Positions 1 through 8,225 of a stretch of DNA of 41,770 bases are shown here, piece after piece. The notes under the pieces were generated by a model, which was given only the letters and a program-made list of their open reading frames with translations, was not told the origin of the DNA and did not search any database. The number at the start of each line of letters is the position of its first letter. Position 1 is the first letter of the stretch. This stretch comes from Brevibacterium sp. XM4083 (GTDB lineage: Bacteria > Actinomycetota > Actinomycetes > Actinomycetales > Brevibacteriaceae). A program made the position numbers and the translations under genes. The DNA lies in NCBI RefSeq assembly GCF_006489205.2, contig NZ_VFYR02000003.1, positions 75,691 through 117,460 of the forward strand. The letters are read 5' to 3'.

Positions 1-50
1 TCGGTCCACGCGTCCTCCGGGGTCGTCTCGTCGAGGTGGGTGAAGGTCAT
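1..50 (-). CDS. 5' end of an unidentified gene (partial)
   Basis: An ATG at 50-48 opens a frame that runs off the left edge; only 16 codons are visible (MTFTHLDETTPEDAW...). Its start overlaps the stop codon of the acyl-CoA dehydrogenase-like gene in the ATGA arrangement, so the two are probably co-transcribed and translationally coupled. Actinobacterial operons that pair such a dehydrogenase with a PIG-L-type deacetylase, a methyltransferase and a glycosyltransferase are known, and the N-terminus would suit a PIG-L protein. That is a context guess; the visible residues do not prove any family. Confidence 0.5.
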   Translation of the reverse strand, partial: MTFTHLDETTPEDAWT

Positions 51-1099
51 CGTTGTGTCGCGTCGGCGACGATCGCTTCGCCGAGGGAGGCTTCGTCGCG
101 GGGTCCGTGGTGCTGGCTGAGGTAGACGGTGAGGTCGGCGTCGGCCTTCGCGAACTCCCGGTCGCCGGTGAGCGCTGCGGGACCGGCGAGTTCGCGGCTG
201 AGCTCCTGGATGCGCTGGCAGCTGCGGTAGACGATGGTGCGCACGCGCAGGGCCTGGGTCCACGAGTCGTCGTGGGAATCGAGGTCTCCGCTGCCGGCAA
301 GCTGCGCGGCGTGGGCGAGGACAGTGCGGGCGGCCGTGATCTCCGTGTCGATCTGTCCCAGCGTCATCGCCCCCAGGGGTGAGGGCTGGGGCCGGCCGAA
401 GTGGCGCTGGGCTGCGTTGCGGGCGAGTCCGAGCGCCCCGCCGAACCAGCACGCCGCGACGCGGATGCCGCCCCATGCGAACCCGGGCCGCTGCAGATAC
501 CACTCGGGCGGGCCGACCGCTGTGGCACGCGCGCCATCGAAGACGATGGGGCCGCTGGGGATCTCGGCGAGCCCGAGGGCCGGCCAGTCCGCCTCGGCGG
601 GGTGGACCCCGGGGCCGGTGAGGTCGACGGCCACCGTCTGTCGGGCCTCGCCGAGGCGGACGGAGACGATGGCGTGGGTGAGCTCGGTCGCGAGCGAGCA
701 CCAGGCCTTCTCCCCGTGGAGGACGAGCGTGCCGTCGGCCGCTGGGGTCGCGGTGACGACCCTGCCGGGGATCTCGGCGGCGAAGACGCCCCATGAGGAC
801 TCCGGCGCCGGGGTGGGGTGACCCGCCTCGGCGAGGATGCCGAGGGCGTCGATGTGGGGTTCGAGCATGCGGGCGACGGCGACATCAGCGGAGGCGATGG
901 CGGTGAGCGCGTCCCACTGCTTGAGCGCCGAGGAGGTGCCGGTGAGGTTCCAGAACCCCTGGAGTGCTGCGAGCCGCGTGGCCAGCGGTGCGGTGCTCGT
1001 GACGAGTTTGAGGAATTCGTCCTCATGGGGCGAATCGGTGCCCGGCCGGTACCAGGGCTTGGTGAGTTCGGTGAGGGCTCCGACGAGCGGTGTGTGCAT
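47..1099 (-). CDS. Acyl-CoA dehydrogenase-like protein
   Basis: This 350-aa protein resembles the acyl-CoA dehydrogenase fold: a helical N-terminal part, a beta middle region around residues 105-190 (including GEKAWCSLA, the position of the usual G-K-W/C-S flavin-side motif) and a helical C-terminal part from about residue 205. Family members oxidise acyl-CoA thioesters with FAD. This one is slightly short, and I do not see a clear catalytic glutamate, so the substrate and even the activity are open. The ATG at 1099 has only a weak, distant AGGGA upstream. The stop overlaps the next start (ATGA), which implies an operon with the truncated gene at the left edge. Confidence 0.75.
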   Translation of the reverse strand: MHTPLVGALTELTKPWYRPGTDSPHEDEFLKLVTSTAPLATRLAALQGFWNLTGTSSALKQWDALTAIASADVAVARMLEPHIDALGILAEAGHPTPAPESSWGVFAAEIPGRVVTATPAADGTLVLHGEKAWCSLATELTHAIVSVRLGEARQTVAVDLTGPGVHPAEADWPALGLAEIPSGPIVFDGARATAVGPPEWYLQRPGFAWGGIRVAACWFGGALGLARNAAQRHFGRPQPSPLGAMTLGQIDTEITAARTVLAHAAQLAGSGDLDSHDDSWTQALRVRTIVYRSCQRIQELSRELAGPAALTGDREFAKADADLTVYLSQHHGPRDEASLGEAIVADATQR

Positions 1100-1213
1100 G
1101 GGCGGGACTCATCCCTTCGATCGGTGGGGCGGTTCCGAAGTCGACAGTCGAGGACCCGTCAGGACCTGACCGTCATGATGTGAGGGCGGCGGCGCCTGGC
1201 TGCCGTCGGCGGC

Positions 1214-1233
1214 CCGCGCCGACGTCGGCGCGG
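1214..1233. repeat. 20-bp perfect palindrome between TetR and dehydrogenase genes
   Basis: The sequence CCGCGCCGACGTCGGCGCGG is its own reverse complement over all 20 bases. It lies about 28 nt beyond the stop of the TetR gene on the minus strand and upstream of the dehydrogenase gene. It could form a GC-rich terminator-like hairpin for the TetR transcript, or serve as a binding site for a dimeric regulator of the dehydrogenase operon. There is no T-tract after it, so termination is not certain. Confidence 0.5.
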
Positions 1234-1260
1234 TGGTCCGTTCGGTGGGGGCGGCTCGGG

Positions 1261-1929
1261 TCACGAGTCCTTTGTCGTGCGGATGCGTTCGATGAGGTCG
1301 TCGAGGCCGTCATCGAACTCGCGGTCGGAGTGGTCTTCGGCGAGCATGTCCTGGAGGCGGTTGAGCGTCGGGTAGTTCCCGAGGCTCTGACTGCTCTCCC
1401 CGCCGTCGGCGTCGTCGTCGATCTCAGAGGCGATGTCGATGCCGAGCGCGGAGACCTCGAGGACGAGGTGACCGAGGAGGAAGCTCGTGAAGGCCTTGTA
1501 GGCGTCGACGACACGGTCGTCGGAGAAGCCGTAGTCCTGGAGCGTGGAGAGGAAATAATCGACCCAGCGCACGCTGCGCAGCGGCGGGCGCAGCCACGGC
1601 GCCTCCGGCGGTTGGGTGATCATGAGCGGGAACATCCGCGGATGGCTGAGCGCGAGGTCGCGCATTGCGTTCGCGACGAACCGCAGAAACGCCTCCCATG
1701 ATGCGGGCTGCTCCTGCATCAGCTCGTCGTCGAAGAGATCGTCGATGAGCTCATCGACGGCCAGCGAGACGAGCTCTTCGCGTCCCGAGACATAGTTGTA
1801 CAGGGCCATTGCCTCCACCTCGAGCGACATCCCCAGTCGGCGCATGGACAGCGATTGCACACCGAACTCATCGATGAAGGCAATCGCCGCCCGGACGATG
1901 TCCTCTTGGCGCAAGCGCTGACGGGCCAT
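1261..1929 (-). CDS. TetR-family transcriptional regulator
   Basis: The 222-aa protein has a TetR N-terminal helix-turn-helix at about residues 8-50 (QEDIVRAAIAFIDEFG, then LSMRRLGMSLEVEAMALYNY, the helix pair that contacts DNA). An acidic all-helical C-terminal ligand and dimerisation region follows, of the type found in TetR_C_1-like proteins. Such proteins usually repress their own gene or a neighbour until a small ligand binds. The ATG at 1929 was chosen because AGGAG sits 6 nt upstream; the reading frame extends six codons further but without a ribosome site. A 16-bp near-perfect palindrome at 2057-2072 is the obvious autoregulatory operator candidate. Target genes and ligand are unknown. 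Confidence 0.9.
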   Translation of the reverse strand: MARQRLRQEDIVRAAIAFIDEFGVQSLSMRRLGMSLEVEAMALYNYVSGREELVSLAVDELIDDLFDDELMQEQPASWEAFLRFVANAMRDLALSHPRMFPLMITQPPEAPWLRPPLRSVRWVDYFLSTLQDYGFSDDRVVDAYKAFTSFLLGHLVLEVSALGIDIASEIDDDADGGESSQSLGNYPTLNRLQDMLAEDHSDREFDDGLDDLIERIRTTKDS

Positions 1930-2038
1930 TACTACTCCTGGAATCACTGATCCCGGTCGGGGAGGCCGATGCCACCCCGACCGCGATCTGTCGCGAGGTC
2001 CTCGTTCGTGCCCGAACCGTCGGACCGGCGTCGGCGGC

Positions 2039-2078
2039 GGGCGCGTTCACTGCCCAGTTTAGTGCACTGAACGCGCCC
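2039..2078. repeat. 11-bp inverted repeat enclosing the TetR operator candidate
   Basis: GGGCGCGTTCA at 2039-2049 and TGAACGCGCCC at 2068-2078 are perfect inverted copies with an 18-nt loop. The right arm overlaps the operator candidate at 2057-2072. On the minus strand the structure lies about 41 nt past the glsB stop, so it may be a bidirectional-type hairpin terminator for glsB. Alternatively it could be a second, wider regulatory palindrome. Confidence 0.5.
2057..2072. promoter_or_regulatory. Candidate TetR operator
   Basis: GTTTAGTGCACTGAAC is a 16-bp palindrome with a single mismatched pair, centred on the perfect octamer AGTGCACT. Its size and symmetry suit a TetR dimer. It lies 128 nt upstream of the TetR start, within the TetR-glsB intergenic region. 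Assignment to this TetR protein rests on proximity only. Confidence 0.5.
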
Positions 2079-2118
2079 ACCGAGATGACCTGCGACGCTG
2101 TGTTCACAGGTCAGCGAC

Positions 2119-2391
2119 TCACGCGTTGGTCGCGCGCGAACGACCGGTGATCAGTCCCCAGATGAGGAGGACGATGATCGAACCGCCGATGGCGCACAGC
2201 CACGTCGAGAGCGAGAAGAACGCGTTCATCTCAGCGCCGAAGATCAGGCCACCGAGCCAGCCTCCGACCAGGGCGCCGATGACGCCGAGGATGAGGGTGG
2301 CGATCCAGCCGCCGCCCTGCCGACCGGGCAGGATGGCCTTGGCGATGGCACCGGCGATGAGGCCGAGAATGAGATAAGCGATGAAACCCAT
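2119..2391 (-). CDS. GlsB/YeaQ/YmgE-type small membrane protein
   Basis: The 90-aa protein is almost entirely hydrophobic, with three glycine-rich membrane segments at about residues 3-21, 28-50 and 58-82, and the family-typical opening GFIAYLILGLIAGAIAK followed by a short GRQGGGW loop. The family was once called transglycosylase-associated and is linked to general stress responses; no enzymatic activity is established. The ATG at 2391 has AAGGAAG upstream. It is divergent from otsA, and the two share an upstream region containing three palindromes, so joint stress control is plausible but not shown. Confidence 0.88.
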   Translation of the reverse strand: MGFIAYLILGLIAGAIAKAILPGRQGGGWIATLILGVIGALVGGWLGGLIFGAEMNAFFSLSTWLCAIGGSIIVLLIWGLITGRSRATNA

Positions 2392-2760
2392 AAGTAACTT
2401 CCTTCAACTGCATAATGGGATCCGGTGGGCCTCTGAGTCCGCCGCGACCGTATCGGTCGCTCGAGCTCACAGGAGTCGCGGATCAGCGGCCTGGCCTTGG
2501 TTTCCAGGTCCAGGAGATCAGCGCGGAGACAAGCCGCCTCGCTGCTTTCTTACACTGTAATCCCACTGGGATCGCAATGCCAACAAAAGCCATGAGGCCG
2601 CCGCGAGAAGGCGATTCACCGGCAAGTCGACCAGGGTTCATTTTTCCGGCTTTACGACGTAAAGTAGAGGGCGGTATTCTCGTCGCGAACAGGCAGTGCC
2701 TCCCGGTGCGCCCGGCCCCGAGAATCGCGGCAGCCGTCCGGCTGCCGCTGAGAGATCATC
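2392..2760. promoter_or_regulatory. Divergent glsB/otsA control region with three palindromes
   Basis: This 369-bp stretch has no credible gene. It contains three odd-centred palindromes: TTACA-C-TGTAA at 2550-2560, immediately followed by TCCCA-C-TGGGA at 2561-2571, and CTTTACG-A-CGTAAAG at 2650-2664. The last overlaps a possible otsA promoter (TTTACG at 2651-2656, 18 nt, TATTCT at 2675-2680). The arrangement suggests a dimeric repressor or activator acting on otsA, and perhaps on glsB. The regulator is unknown. Confidence 0.45.
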
Positions 2761-4167
2761 GTGTCCACAGAATCACAGCGCCACAGGTTCCTTGTCGTCG
2801 CCAACCGGCTGCCCTGCCAGCGGGCCGCCGACGCCTGGAGGTCCTCTCCCGGCGGTCTCGTCGCCGCCCTCTCCCCCGTCGCCCAGCGCCACGGCGGCGC
2901 GTGGGTCGGCTGGTCCGGCATCGCCGACGACGAGACCGAACCCGAGCAGCAGTCCGACATGGCCCTCATCCCCGTGCGCCTGAGTGCAGACGAGGTCGAA
3001 TCCCATTACGAGGGGTTCGCCAACAGCACCGTCTGGCCGCTCTATCACGACCATGTCGTCGCTCCGCAGTTCAAGCGGTCATGGTGGGAGGCCCACCAGC
3101 GGGTCAACCGTCGCTTCGCCGAGGAGGTCGCCGCCTCGGCGGCAGCCGATGCGCTCGTGTGGGTCCATGACTATCAGCTCCAGCTCGTTCCCGGACTCGT
3201 CCGGTCGATGCGGCCCGATGTGCGGCTCGGGTACTTCTCGCACATCCCGTTCCCGCCCGTCGAGCTCTTCGCGCAGCTGCCGTGGCGGACCGAGGTGCTC
3301 TCGGGCATCCTCGGCGCCGACGTCATCGGCTTCCAACGGCAGGCCGACGTCGAGAACTTCATCGCCGCGTGCACCCGCATCCTCGGCGTCGACCCGCGCG
3401 AGGACGGCACCATCGTCGGCGCCTATCCGGTCTCCGTCGACTCCGAGCACATCGGCACGCTCGCGAAGAGCGCCGTGCGCGACGGGGCACCGTCCCGGAT
3501 CCGGTCCGAGCTCGGCGATCCGGAGACCGTGCTCCTCGGCATCGACCGACTCGACCACACGAAGGGGATCCTCGAGCGGCTGCTCGCCGTCGAGGAGCTC
3601 TTCGACGACGGCACCCTCGACCCGGCGACGACACGGTTTGTCCAGATCGCCGTGCCCTCACGTGAGGCGATCCCGGCCTACCGTCAGCTGCGCGCCGACG
3701 TCGAACGGACGGTGGGGCGAATCAACGGGAAGTTCGGCGGCCTCGGCGGGGCGAGCATCCACTACCTTCATCGCGAGTACCCGTTCGACGACGTCGTCAA
3801 GTGGTACCTCACCGCCGATGTCCTGCTCGCGACCTCGCTGCGCGACGGGATGGACCTCGTCGCCAAGGAGTACGTCGCCGCCCGGCGCGGCCGCGGCGGG
3901 GTGCTCGTCCTCTCGGAGTTCGCCGGTGCCGCCGATGAGCTCACCGAGGCCCTCATCGTCAACCCGCACGACCGCGATGCGCTCAAGGACGCGATCGCCG
4001 AGGCGGTGGCGACGGAGGCGGCGAGCGCGCACACGCGCATCGAGGCGATGGCGACGACGGTGGCCGATCACAGTCTCTGCCGGTGGGCCACCCGGTTCCT
4101 CGACGACCTCGAGGCCGCGGTCCACGAGACCCCCGGAGCCCTGCCGAGGCTGAGCGCCCTGCAGTGA
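2761..4167 (+). CDS. otsA: Trehalose-6-phosphate synthase
   Basis: OtsA (GT20, 468 aa) transfers glucose from a nucleotide-glucose donor to glucose-6-phosphate to make trehalose-6-phosphate in the cytoplasm, for osmotic and desiccation protection. Visible family motifs in order are VVANRLP, SSPGGLVAAL, WVHDYQLQLVPG, YFSHIPFPP, GFQRQADVENF, LGIDRLDHTKG (donor-phosphate binding) and SLRDGMDLVAKEY near the C-terminus. The length is normal and the protein is complete. Translation starts at GTG 2761, preceded by GAGAG. No trehalose-phosphatase (otsB) is visible in the window. A palindrome over the putative promoter suggests specific regulation. Confidence 0.97.
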   Translation: MSTESQRHRFLVVANRLPCQRAADAWRSSPGGLVAALSPVAQRHGGAWVGWSGIADDETEPEQQSDMALIPVRLSADEVESHYEGFANSTVWPLYHDHVVAPQFKRSWWEAHQRVNRRFAEEVAASAAADALVWVHDYQLQLVPGLVRSMRPDVRLGYFSHIPFPPVELFAQLPWRTEVLSGILGADVIGFQRQADVENFIAACTRILGVDPREDGTIVGAYPVSVDSEHIGTLAKSAVRDGAPSRIRSELGDPETVLLGIDRLDHTKGILERLLAVEELFDDGTLDPATTRFVQIAVPSREAIPAYRQLRADVERTVGRINGKFGGLGGASIHYLHREYPFDDVVKWYLTADVLLATSLRDGMDLVAKEYVAARRGRGGVLVLSEFAGAADELTEALIVNPHDRDALKDAIAEAVATEAASAHTRIEAMATTVADHSLCRWATRFLDDLEAAVHETPGALPRLSALQ

Positions 4168-4230
4168 GGGGCAGGCAGTGACGCGCCGACGGTGACCTGC
4201 CGCCGCGCTGCCGGTCCTCTCCGCGCGCCC

Positions 4231-4935
4231 CTACGCCCAGCGGTACTCGTACTCGGGGCGGCCCGGGGTGCCGTGCCGGGGCTGCTTGACCGCCTGCCGG
4301 GTGGTCACAAGGTGTTCGAGGTAGCGGCGCACCGTGACCCGGGAGAGGTCGAGCGCCCGTCCCACTTCGGTCGCCGACACCGGTGCCGGTGCCTCTCGCA
4401 CCGCCGCCGAGACCGTCTCGAGCGTCTCCTCGATGAGCCCCTTGGGCAGGCGCCCCGGGGCGACCGACCGCAGGGCGCTGAGCGCGCTGTCGACCGACTC
4501 CTGTGTCGCGAGCTCGCCTCCCCCGCTCAGACCCCGCCGGAACGCCCGCTGGTTCTCGAGCTTCTCCCGGAACGCGGCGAACGCGAACGGTTTGATGAGG
4601 TACTGCGTGATCCCCACCGCGATCGCCGAGCGGATCACCGGCAGATGCCGCACCGCGGTGATCGCGATGATGTCGACCCCGGTGTTCCGACTCGTCATCC
4701 GCTTCGCCACCTCCAGCCCGTGGGCGTCGACGAGGTTCATGTCGAGGAGGACGAGGTCGACCGGCCTGCCCTCTGCGGTCAGCGCGTCGAAGCGTTCGAG
4801 TGCCGCGGTCCCGCCGAGGCTGATCCCGGCCACCGTGAACCCGGGGATCCGCCGGACGAAGTCCGCGTGGGCCTCTGCCGTCATCGGGTCGTCCTCGACG
4901 ATGAGGACCCGCAGGTCGTTGTTCTCAGAGGCCAT
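4231..4935 (-). CDS. CitB/DcuR-type response regulator
   Basis: The 234-aa protein has a receiver domain at residues 8-125, with acidic pocket E14-D15-D16, phospho-acceptor D65 (LVLLDMN), a Thr in IIAITA and the conserved Lys in YLIKPF. A linker and a C-terminal helix-turn-helix follow (VSATEVGRALDLSRVTVRRY, about residues 185-205), which is the CitB/DcuR layout. It should be phosphorylated by the kinase encoded just upstream, whose stop codon lies 11 nt inside this gene, so the pair is co-translated. The divergent dctA gene is the likely target. The stop converges on otsA with a 63-nt gap. Confidence 0.93.
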   Translation of the reverse strand: MASENNDLRVLIVEDDPMTAEAHADFVRRIPGFTVAGISLGGTAALERFDALTAEGRPVDLVLLDMNLVDAHGLEVAKRMTSRNTGVDIIAITAVRHLPVIRSAIAVGITQYLIKPFAFAAFREKLENQRAFRRGLSGGGELATQESVDSALSALRSVAPGRLPKGLIEETLETVSAAVREAPAPVSATEVGRALDLSRVTVRRYLEHLVTTRQAVKQPRHGTPGRPEYEYRWA

Positions 4936-6661
4936 CGGTGCGCTCCCGCCCCTTCCCAGTCACTGTCTCTGTCTCCGTCGTCGTCTCCTCTCCCCCGCCG
5001 AGGCGGTCGTTGCCTGCCGCCGGATCGTCGGCCGGCGTCACGGGCAGCGTCACCGTGACGATCGCCCCTCCGTCGGATTCGACCGCGAGCTGTCCGCCGA
5101 GGCGAGCGACCGCCTGCCGGACGAGCGCGAGGCCGAACCCGCGCCCGCCGGGGTGCGCTGCCTCGGCTTTGCCGGTGGCGCCGAGGCGGAGCATCGCGTC
5201 GATCTCCGTCTCGTCGATGCCGGCACCGGAGTCGGCGATGGTGATGATGAGCTCGCCGTCGGCGGCGACGAAGTCCGCCCACACGTGCCGTTCCGCCGAG
5301 TCCGCGGCGGCGTCGAGGGCGTTGTCGATGAGGTTGCCGGCGATCGTGACGAGATCGCGGGCGTCGAGGCTGCCCGGAGGCAGCTCCCCGGTCGCGGAGA
5401 CGGTGAGTTCGATGCCGCGTTCGTGGGCCTGGGCGGCCTTTCCGACCATGAGCGCGGTGATGAAGGGTTCGTCGAGGGAGCCGACGAAGGTGTCGGTGAG
5501 CCGCTGGGACTCCTGTTCGTCGCGGACGGCGAAGTCGACCGCCTCGGCGCTGCGCCCGAGCTCGATGAGCGTCGAGACGGTGTGCATGCGGTTGGCGTGC
5601 TCATGGGTCTGTGCGCGCAGCGCCTCGGAGAGGGTCCGCATCGTCTCGAGCTCACCGGTGAGTTCGGTGAGGTCCGTGCGGTCGCGCAGGGTGACGACGG
5701 TGCCGCTCGCCGCAGAATCCTCCCCCTGCCGGGAGGCGCGATCGTGGGGCTGTGTGGCCCGCTTCTGGTTGAGGACGAGGACGCGATCGGCGGTGAGGTG
5801 GGTTTCGTCGACGGCGATCCGACCGGAGTCGAGGAGGTCACGGATCGAGGTCGGCAGCGCCACCTCGGCGAGGGGAACCGGCTCATCGTCGGTGGGACGG
5901 GGAAGGTCGAGGAGGGCGGCGGCCTCATCGTTGTAGAGGACGAGCTGTCCGCGGTCGTCGACGAGGATGAGGCCCTCACGGAGCGAATGGAGCGCGGAGT
6001 CGTAGAACGCGAAGAGCCGTCTGAGCTCCTCGGGCCCGTAGCCGAGGGTGACACGGTGGAGGTAGCGGCTGAGGATCCACGCGCCGAGCCCGCCGAGGGC
6101 GATGGCGACGGCGGCGATGATGAGGATCTGCGGCAGCGCCGCGGCGTGGGTGAGCGAGATCGTCTCGAGGGTGACGCCGACGGCGACCATCGCGGTGACC
6201 GCACCGGTGTCGTCGACGATGGGGACGATCGCCCGCACCGAGGGACCGAGCGTGCCGACGTACTCCTCGGTCTCGGCCCGCCCGGTCAGGGCGGTGTCGA
6301 TGCTGCCGATGTAGGGGCGGCCGATCTCGTCGGGATCCGGATGGGTGTAGCGGGTGCGGTCGCGGTCCATGATCGTCACGAAGTCGACGTCGGCGGTGTC
6401 GACGACGGTCTGCGCGTACGGCTGGAGCCGGGCGGAGGGGTCGGGGCCGGTCACCGCCTCGGCGACGAAGGGGTCGTTGGCCAGGGTCTCGGCGATGCTG
6501 AGGACCCGGTCCGCGGTCGCATCCCGCGCGGAGTCACGGGCGGTGAGGTAGCTGGTGACGCTGAGGACCGCGCACACGGCGACGATGAGGACGAGCTGGA
6601 GGACGAAGAGCCGCCGCGCCAAGGGCACCGACCGGCGCCCGGACGTGCGTGATGTCGCCAT
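4925..6661 (-). CDS. CitA/DcuS-like sensor histidine kinase
   Basis: The 578-aa membrane kinase has TM1 (about residues 13-38), an extracytoplasmic CitA/DcuS-like sensor domain (with the family-typical RYTHPDPDEIGRPYIGSI), TM2 (175-197), a cytoplasmic PAS domain (217-330), a Spo0B-type dimerisation helix with phospho-accepting His in HEHANRMH (353-360) and an HATPase domain (NLIDNALDA, DSGAGID, GRGFGLALV). Relatives sense extracellular C4-dicarboxylates or citrate. The ATG at 6661 was chosen because AAGGAG is 8 nt upstream and the next residues lead into TM1; an upstream in-frame extension is unlikely. The position opposite dctA points to dicarboxylate or citrate sensing; the exact ligand cannot be read from sequence. 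Confidence 0.93.
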   Translation of the reverse strand: MATSRTSGRRSVPLARRLFVLQLVLIVAVCAVLSVTSYLTARDSARDATADRVLSIAETLANDPFVAEAVTGPDPSARLQPYAQTVVDTADVDFVTIMDRDRTRYTHPDPDEIGRPYIGSIDTALTGRAETEEYVGTLGPSVRAIVPIVDDTGAVTAMVAVGVTLETISLTHAAALPQILIIAAVAIALGGLGAWILSRYLHRVTLGYGPEELRRLFAFYDSALHSLREGLILVDDRGQLVLYNDEAAALLDLPRPTDDEPVPLAEVALPTSIRDLLDSGRIAVDETHLTADRVLVLNQKRATQPHDRASRQGEDSAASGTVVTLRDRTDLTELTGELETMRTLSEALRAQTHEHANRMHTVSTLIELGRSAEAVDFAVRDEQESQRLTDTFVGSLDEPFITALMVGKAAQAHERGIELTVSATGELPPGSLDARDLVTIAGNLIDNALDAAADSAERHVWADFVAADGELIITIADSGAGIDETEIDAMLRLGATGKAEAAHPGGRGFGLALVRQAVARLGGQLAVESDGGAIVTVTLPVTPADDPAAGNDRLGGGEETTTETETVTGKGRERTDGL

Positions 6662-6726
6662 CGTCTCTCCTTCCCACCGAGACAAGCTTCGCACGCCCGC
6701 CCGGCCATGAACACTATGAACGCAAC

Positions 6727-6742
6727 CGTGACAGGCGTCACG
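6727..6742. promoter_or_regulatory. CRP/GlxR-like palindrome between dctA and the sensor kinase
   Basis: CGTGACAGGCGTCACG has perfect 6-bp arms and fits the NGTGA-N6-TCACN form of sites bound by CRP-family proteins, including actinobacterial GlxR. It lies 60 nt upstream of the dctA start and 66 nt from the kinase start, so one bound dimer could affect both genes. This would put dicarboxylate uptake under carbon-status control. The binding protein is inferred. Confidence 0.55.
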
Positions 6743-6801
6743 ACCCTTGCCACTCTGGGTGAGCGAAAAACCCATCGATCACTCAATGAGGAGACAAGGC
6801 A

Positions 6802-8169
6802 ATGCCGCCTGAGAACACGACCCCCGCGCCCACAGCGCAGACTCCTGCGAAGAAGCGGGACCGCACCCACTGGCTCTACATCATGGTCATCGTCGCCGTG
6901 GTCTCGGGCGCCGCGATCGGCCTCATCGCCCCGGAGGTCGGCATCGCGCTCAAGCCGCTGGGCACGGCGTTCATCGCGCTCATCAAGATGATCATCGCAC
7001 CGATCATCTTCTGCACGATCGTCCTCGGCGTCGGATCGGTCGCGAAGGCCGCGACCGTCGGCAAGGTCGGGGGCCTGGCGATGATCTACTTCCTCTGCAT
7101 GGCCACCCTGGCGCTCATCATCGGCCTCGTCGTCGGCAATCTCATCCACCCCGGCACCGGACTCCAGCTCAAGCCCTACGAGGATGCCGCCGGCGGGGAG
7201 GAGAACGCCACCGTCGTCTTCCTCCTCGGCCTCATCCCCGGGGACATCCCGGTGCTGCCGACCCTCGTCCTCGCGCTCCTCGTCGGGTTCGCCCTGCAGT
7301 CGATGGGCAAGGCGGGCGAACCGGTCATCACCGGCATCCGCCACATCCAGGCCGTCGTCTTCAAGCTCATGATGATGATCATGTGGGCAGCCCCCGTCGG
7401 CGCGTTCGGTGCGATCGCCGCGGTCGTCGGCGCCACCGGGTGGGCGGCGATCGGGTCGATGGCCGTGCTCATGGGTGCCTTCTACCTCACGTGCGCCCTC
7501 TTCATCGTCATCGTCCTCGGCGGTCTGCTCAAGATCGTCACCGGGCTCAACATCTTCCTCCTCATGAAGTACCTCGCCCGCGAGTACCTGCTCATCTTCT
7601 CGACCTCGTCCTCGGAGTCGGCGCTGCCGCGGCTGCTCGCGAAGATGGAGCATGCCGGGGTCTCGAAGCCGGTCGTCGGCATCACCGTGCCCACCGGGTA
7701 CTCGTTCAACCTCGACGGGACCGCGATCTATCTGACGATGGCCGCGCTCTTCGTCTCGAGTGCGATGGGCATGCCGATGGATCTTGGGCAGCAGATCTCG
7801 CTCCTCGTCTTCATGATCATCGCCTCGAAGGGTGCGGCCGGCGTCACCGGTGCCGGGCTCGCCACGCTCGCCGCCGGTCTCCAGGCGCACCGGCCCGAGC
7901 TGCTCGACGGCATGGGCGTCATCGTCGGCATCGACAAGTTCATGTCCGAGGCCCGCGCGCTGACGAACTTCACCGGCAACGCCGTGGCCACCCTGCTCAT
8001 CGGCCGGTGGACGAAGGAGCTCGATCTCAACCAGGCGCGGGCGGCGCTCGACGGGTCGAGTCCCTTCGACGAGCTCAGCCTCGCCCCGGAGAACCACGGC
8101 GGGACCGTCGAATCACCGGAGGCTGAGGCGCCGGCGTCCGAGGCACCGGCCACGCTGTCGCGGACGTGA
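6802..8169 (+). CDS. dctA: DctA-type C4-dicarboxylate/cation symporter
   Basis: The 455-aa protein belongs to the dicarboxylate/amino acid:cation symporter family. It imports succinate, fumarate or malate with H+ or Na+ across the cytoplasmic membrane. Visible are eight or so hydrophobic segments, a serine-rich re-entrant loop (FSTSSSESALPRLL), the substrate/cation-binding GYSFNLDGTAIY and the C-terminal DKFMSEARALTNFTGNAVAT. The ATG at 6802 has GAGGAG upstream. It is divergent from the two-component genes that probably control it. The last 40 residues are Pro/Ala/Glu-rich and variable. A strong hairpin follows the gene. Confidence 0.96.
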   Translation: MPPENTTPAPTAQTPAKKRDRTHWLYIMVIVAVVSGAAIGLIAPEVGIALKPLGTAFIALIKMIIAPIIFCTIVLGVGSVAKAATVGKVGGLAMIYFLCMATLALIIGLVVGNLIHPGTGLQLKPYEDAAGGEENATVVFLLGLIPGDIPVLPTLVLALLVGFALQSMGKAGEPVITGIRHIQAVVFKLMMMIMWAAPVGAFGAIAAVVGATGWAAIGSMAVLMGAFYLTCALFIVIVLGGLLKIVTGLNIFLLMKYLAREYLLIFSTSSSESALPRLLAKMEHAGVSKPVVGITVPTGYSFNLDGTAIYLTMAALFVSSAMGMPMDLGQQISLLVFMIIASKGAAGVTGAGLATLAAGLQAHRPELLDGMGVIVGIDKFMSEARALTNFTGNAVATLLIGRWTKELDLNQARAALDGSSPFDELSLAPENHGGTVESPEAEAPASEAPATLSRT

Positions 8170-8187
8170 GGCTCTCGCGGACGTGAG
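8158..8187 (+). repeat. 13-bp direct repeat across the dctA stop
   Basis: TCGCGGACGTGAG occurs at 8158-8170 and again at 8175-8187. The first copy contains the dctA TGA stop. It looks like a small local duplication; no function is evident. Confidence 0.7.
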
Positions 8188-8225
8188 CGCGAGGTGACGG
8201 CGGACTGAACAGTTGCCCATCCGAT

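Noticed and set aside
4168..4230. Possible terminator (GGCAGG/CCTGCC) between otsA and the response regulator
   Set aside because: Only a 6-bp stem with a 20-nt loop and no T-run; too weak to call.
4334..6652. Long open frame on the plus strand opposite the two-component genes
   Set aside because: It is an antisense shadow caused by GC-rich codon structure; the minus-strand genes have clear domains and ribosome sites.
6451..8097. 548-codon minus-strand frame opposite dctA
   Set aside because: The translation is a repetitive Asp/Glu/His/Arg-rich shadow of dctA, with no start signal; dctA itself has all family motifs.
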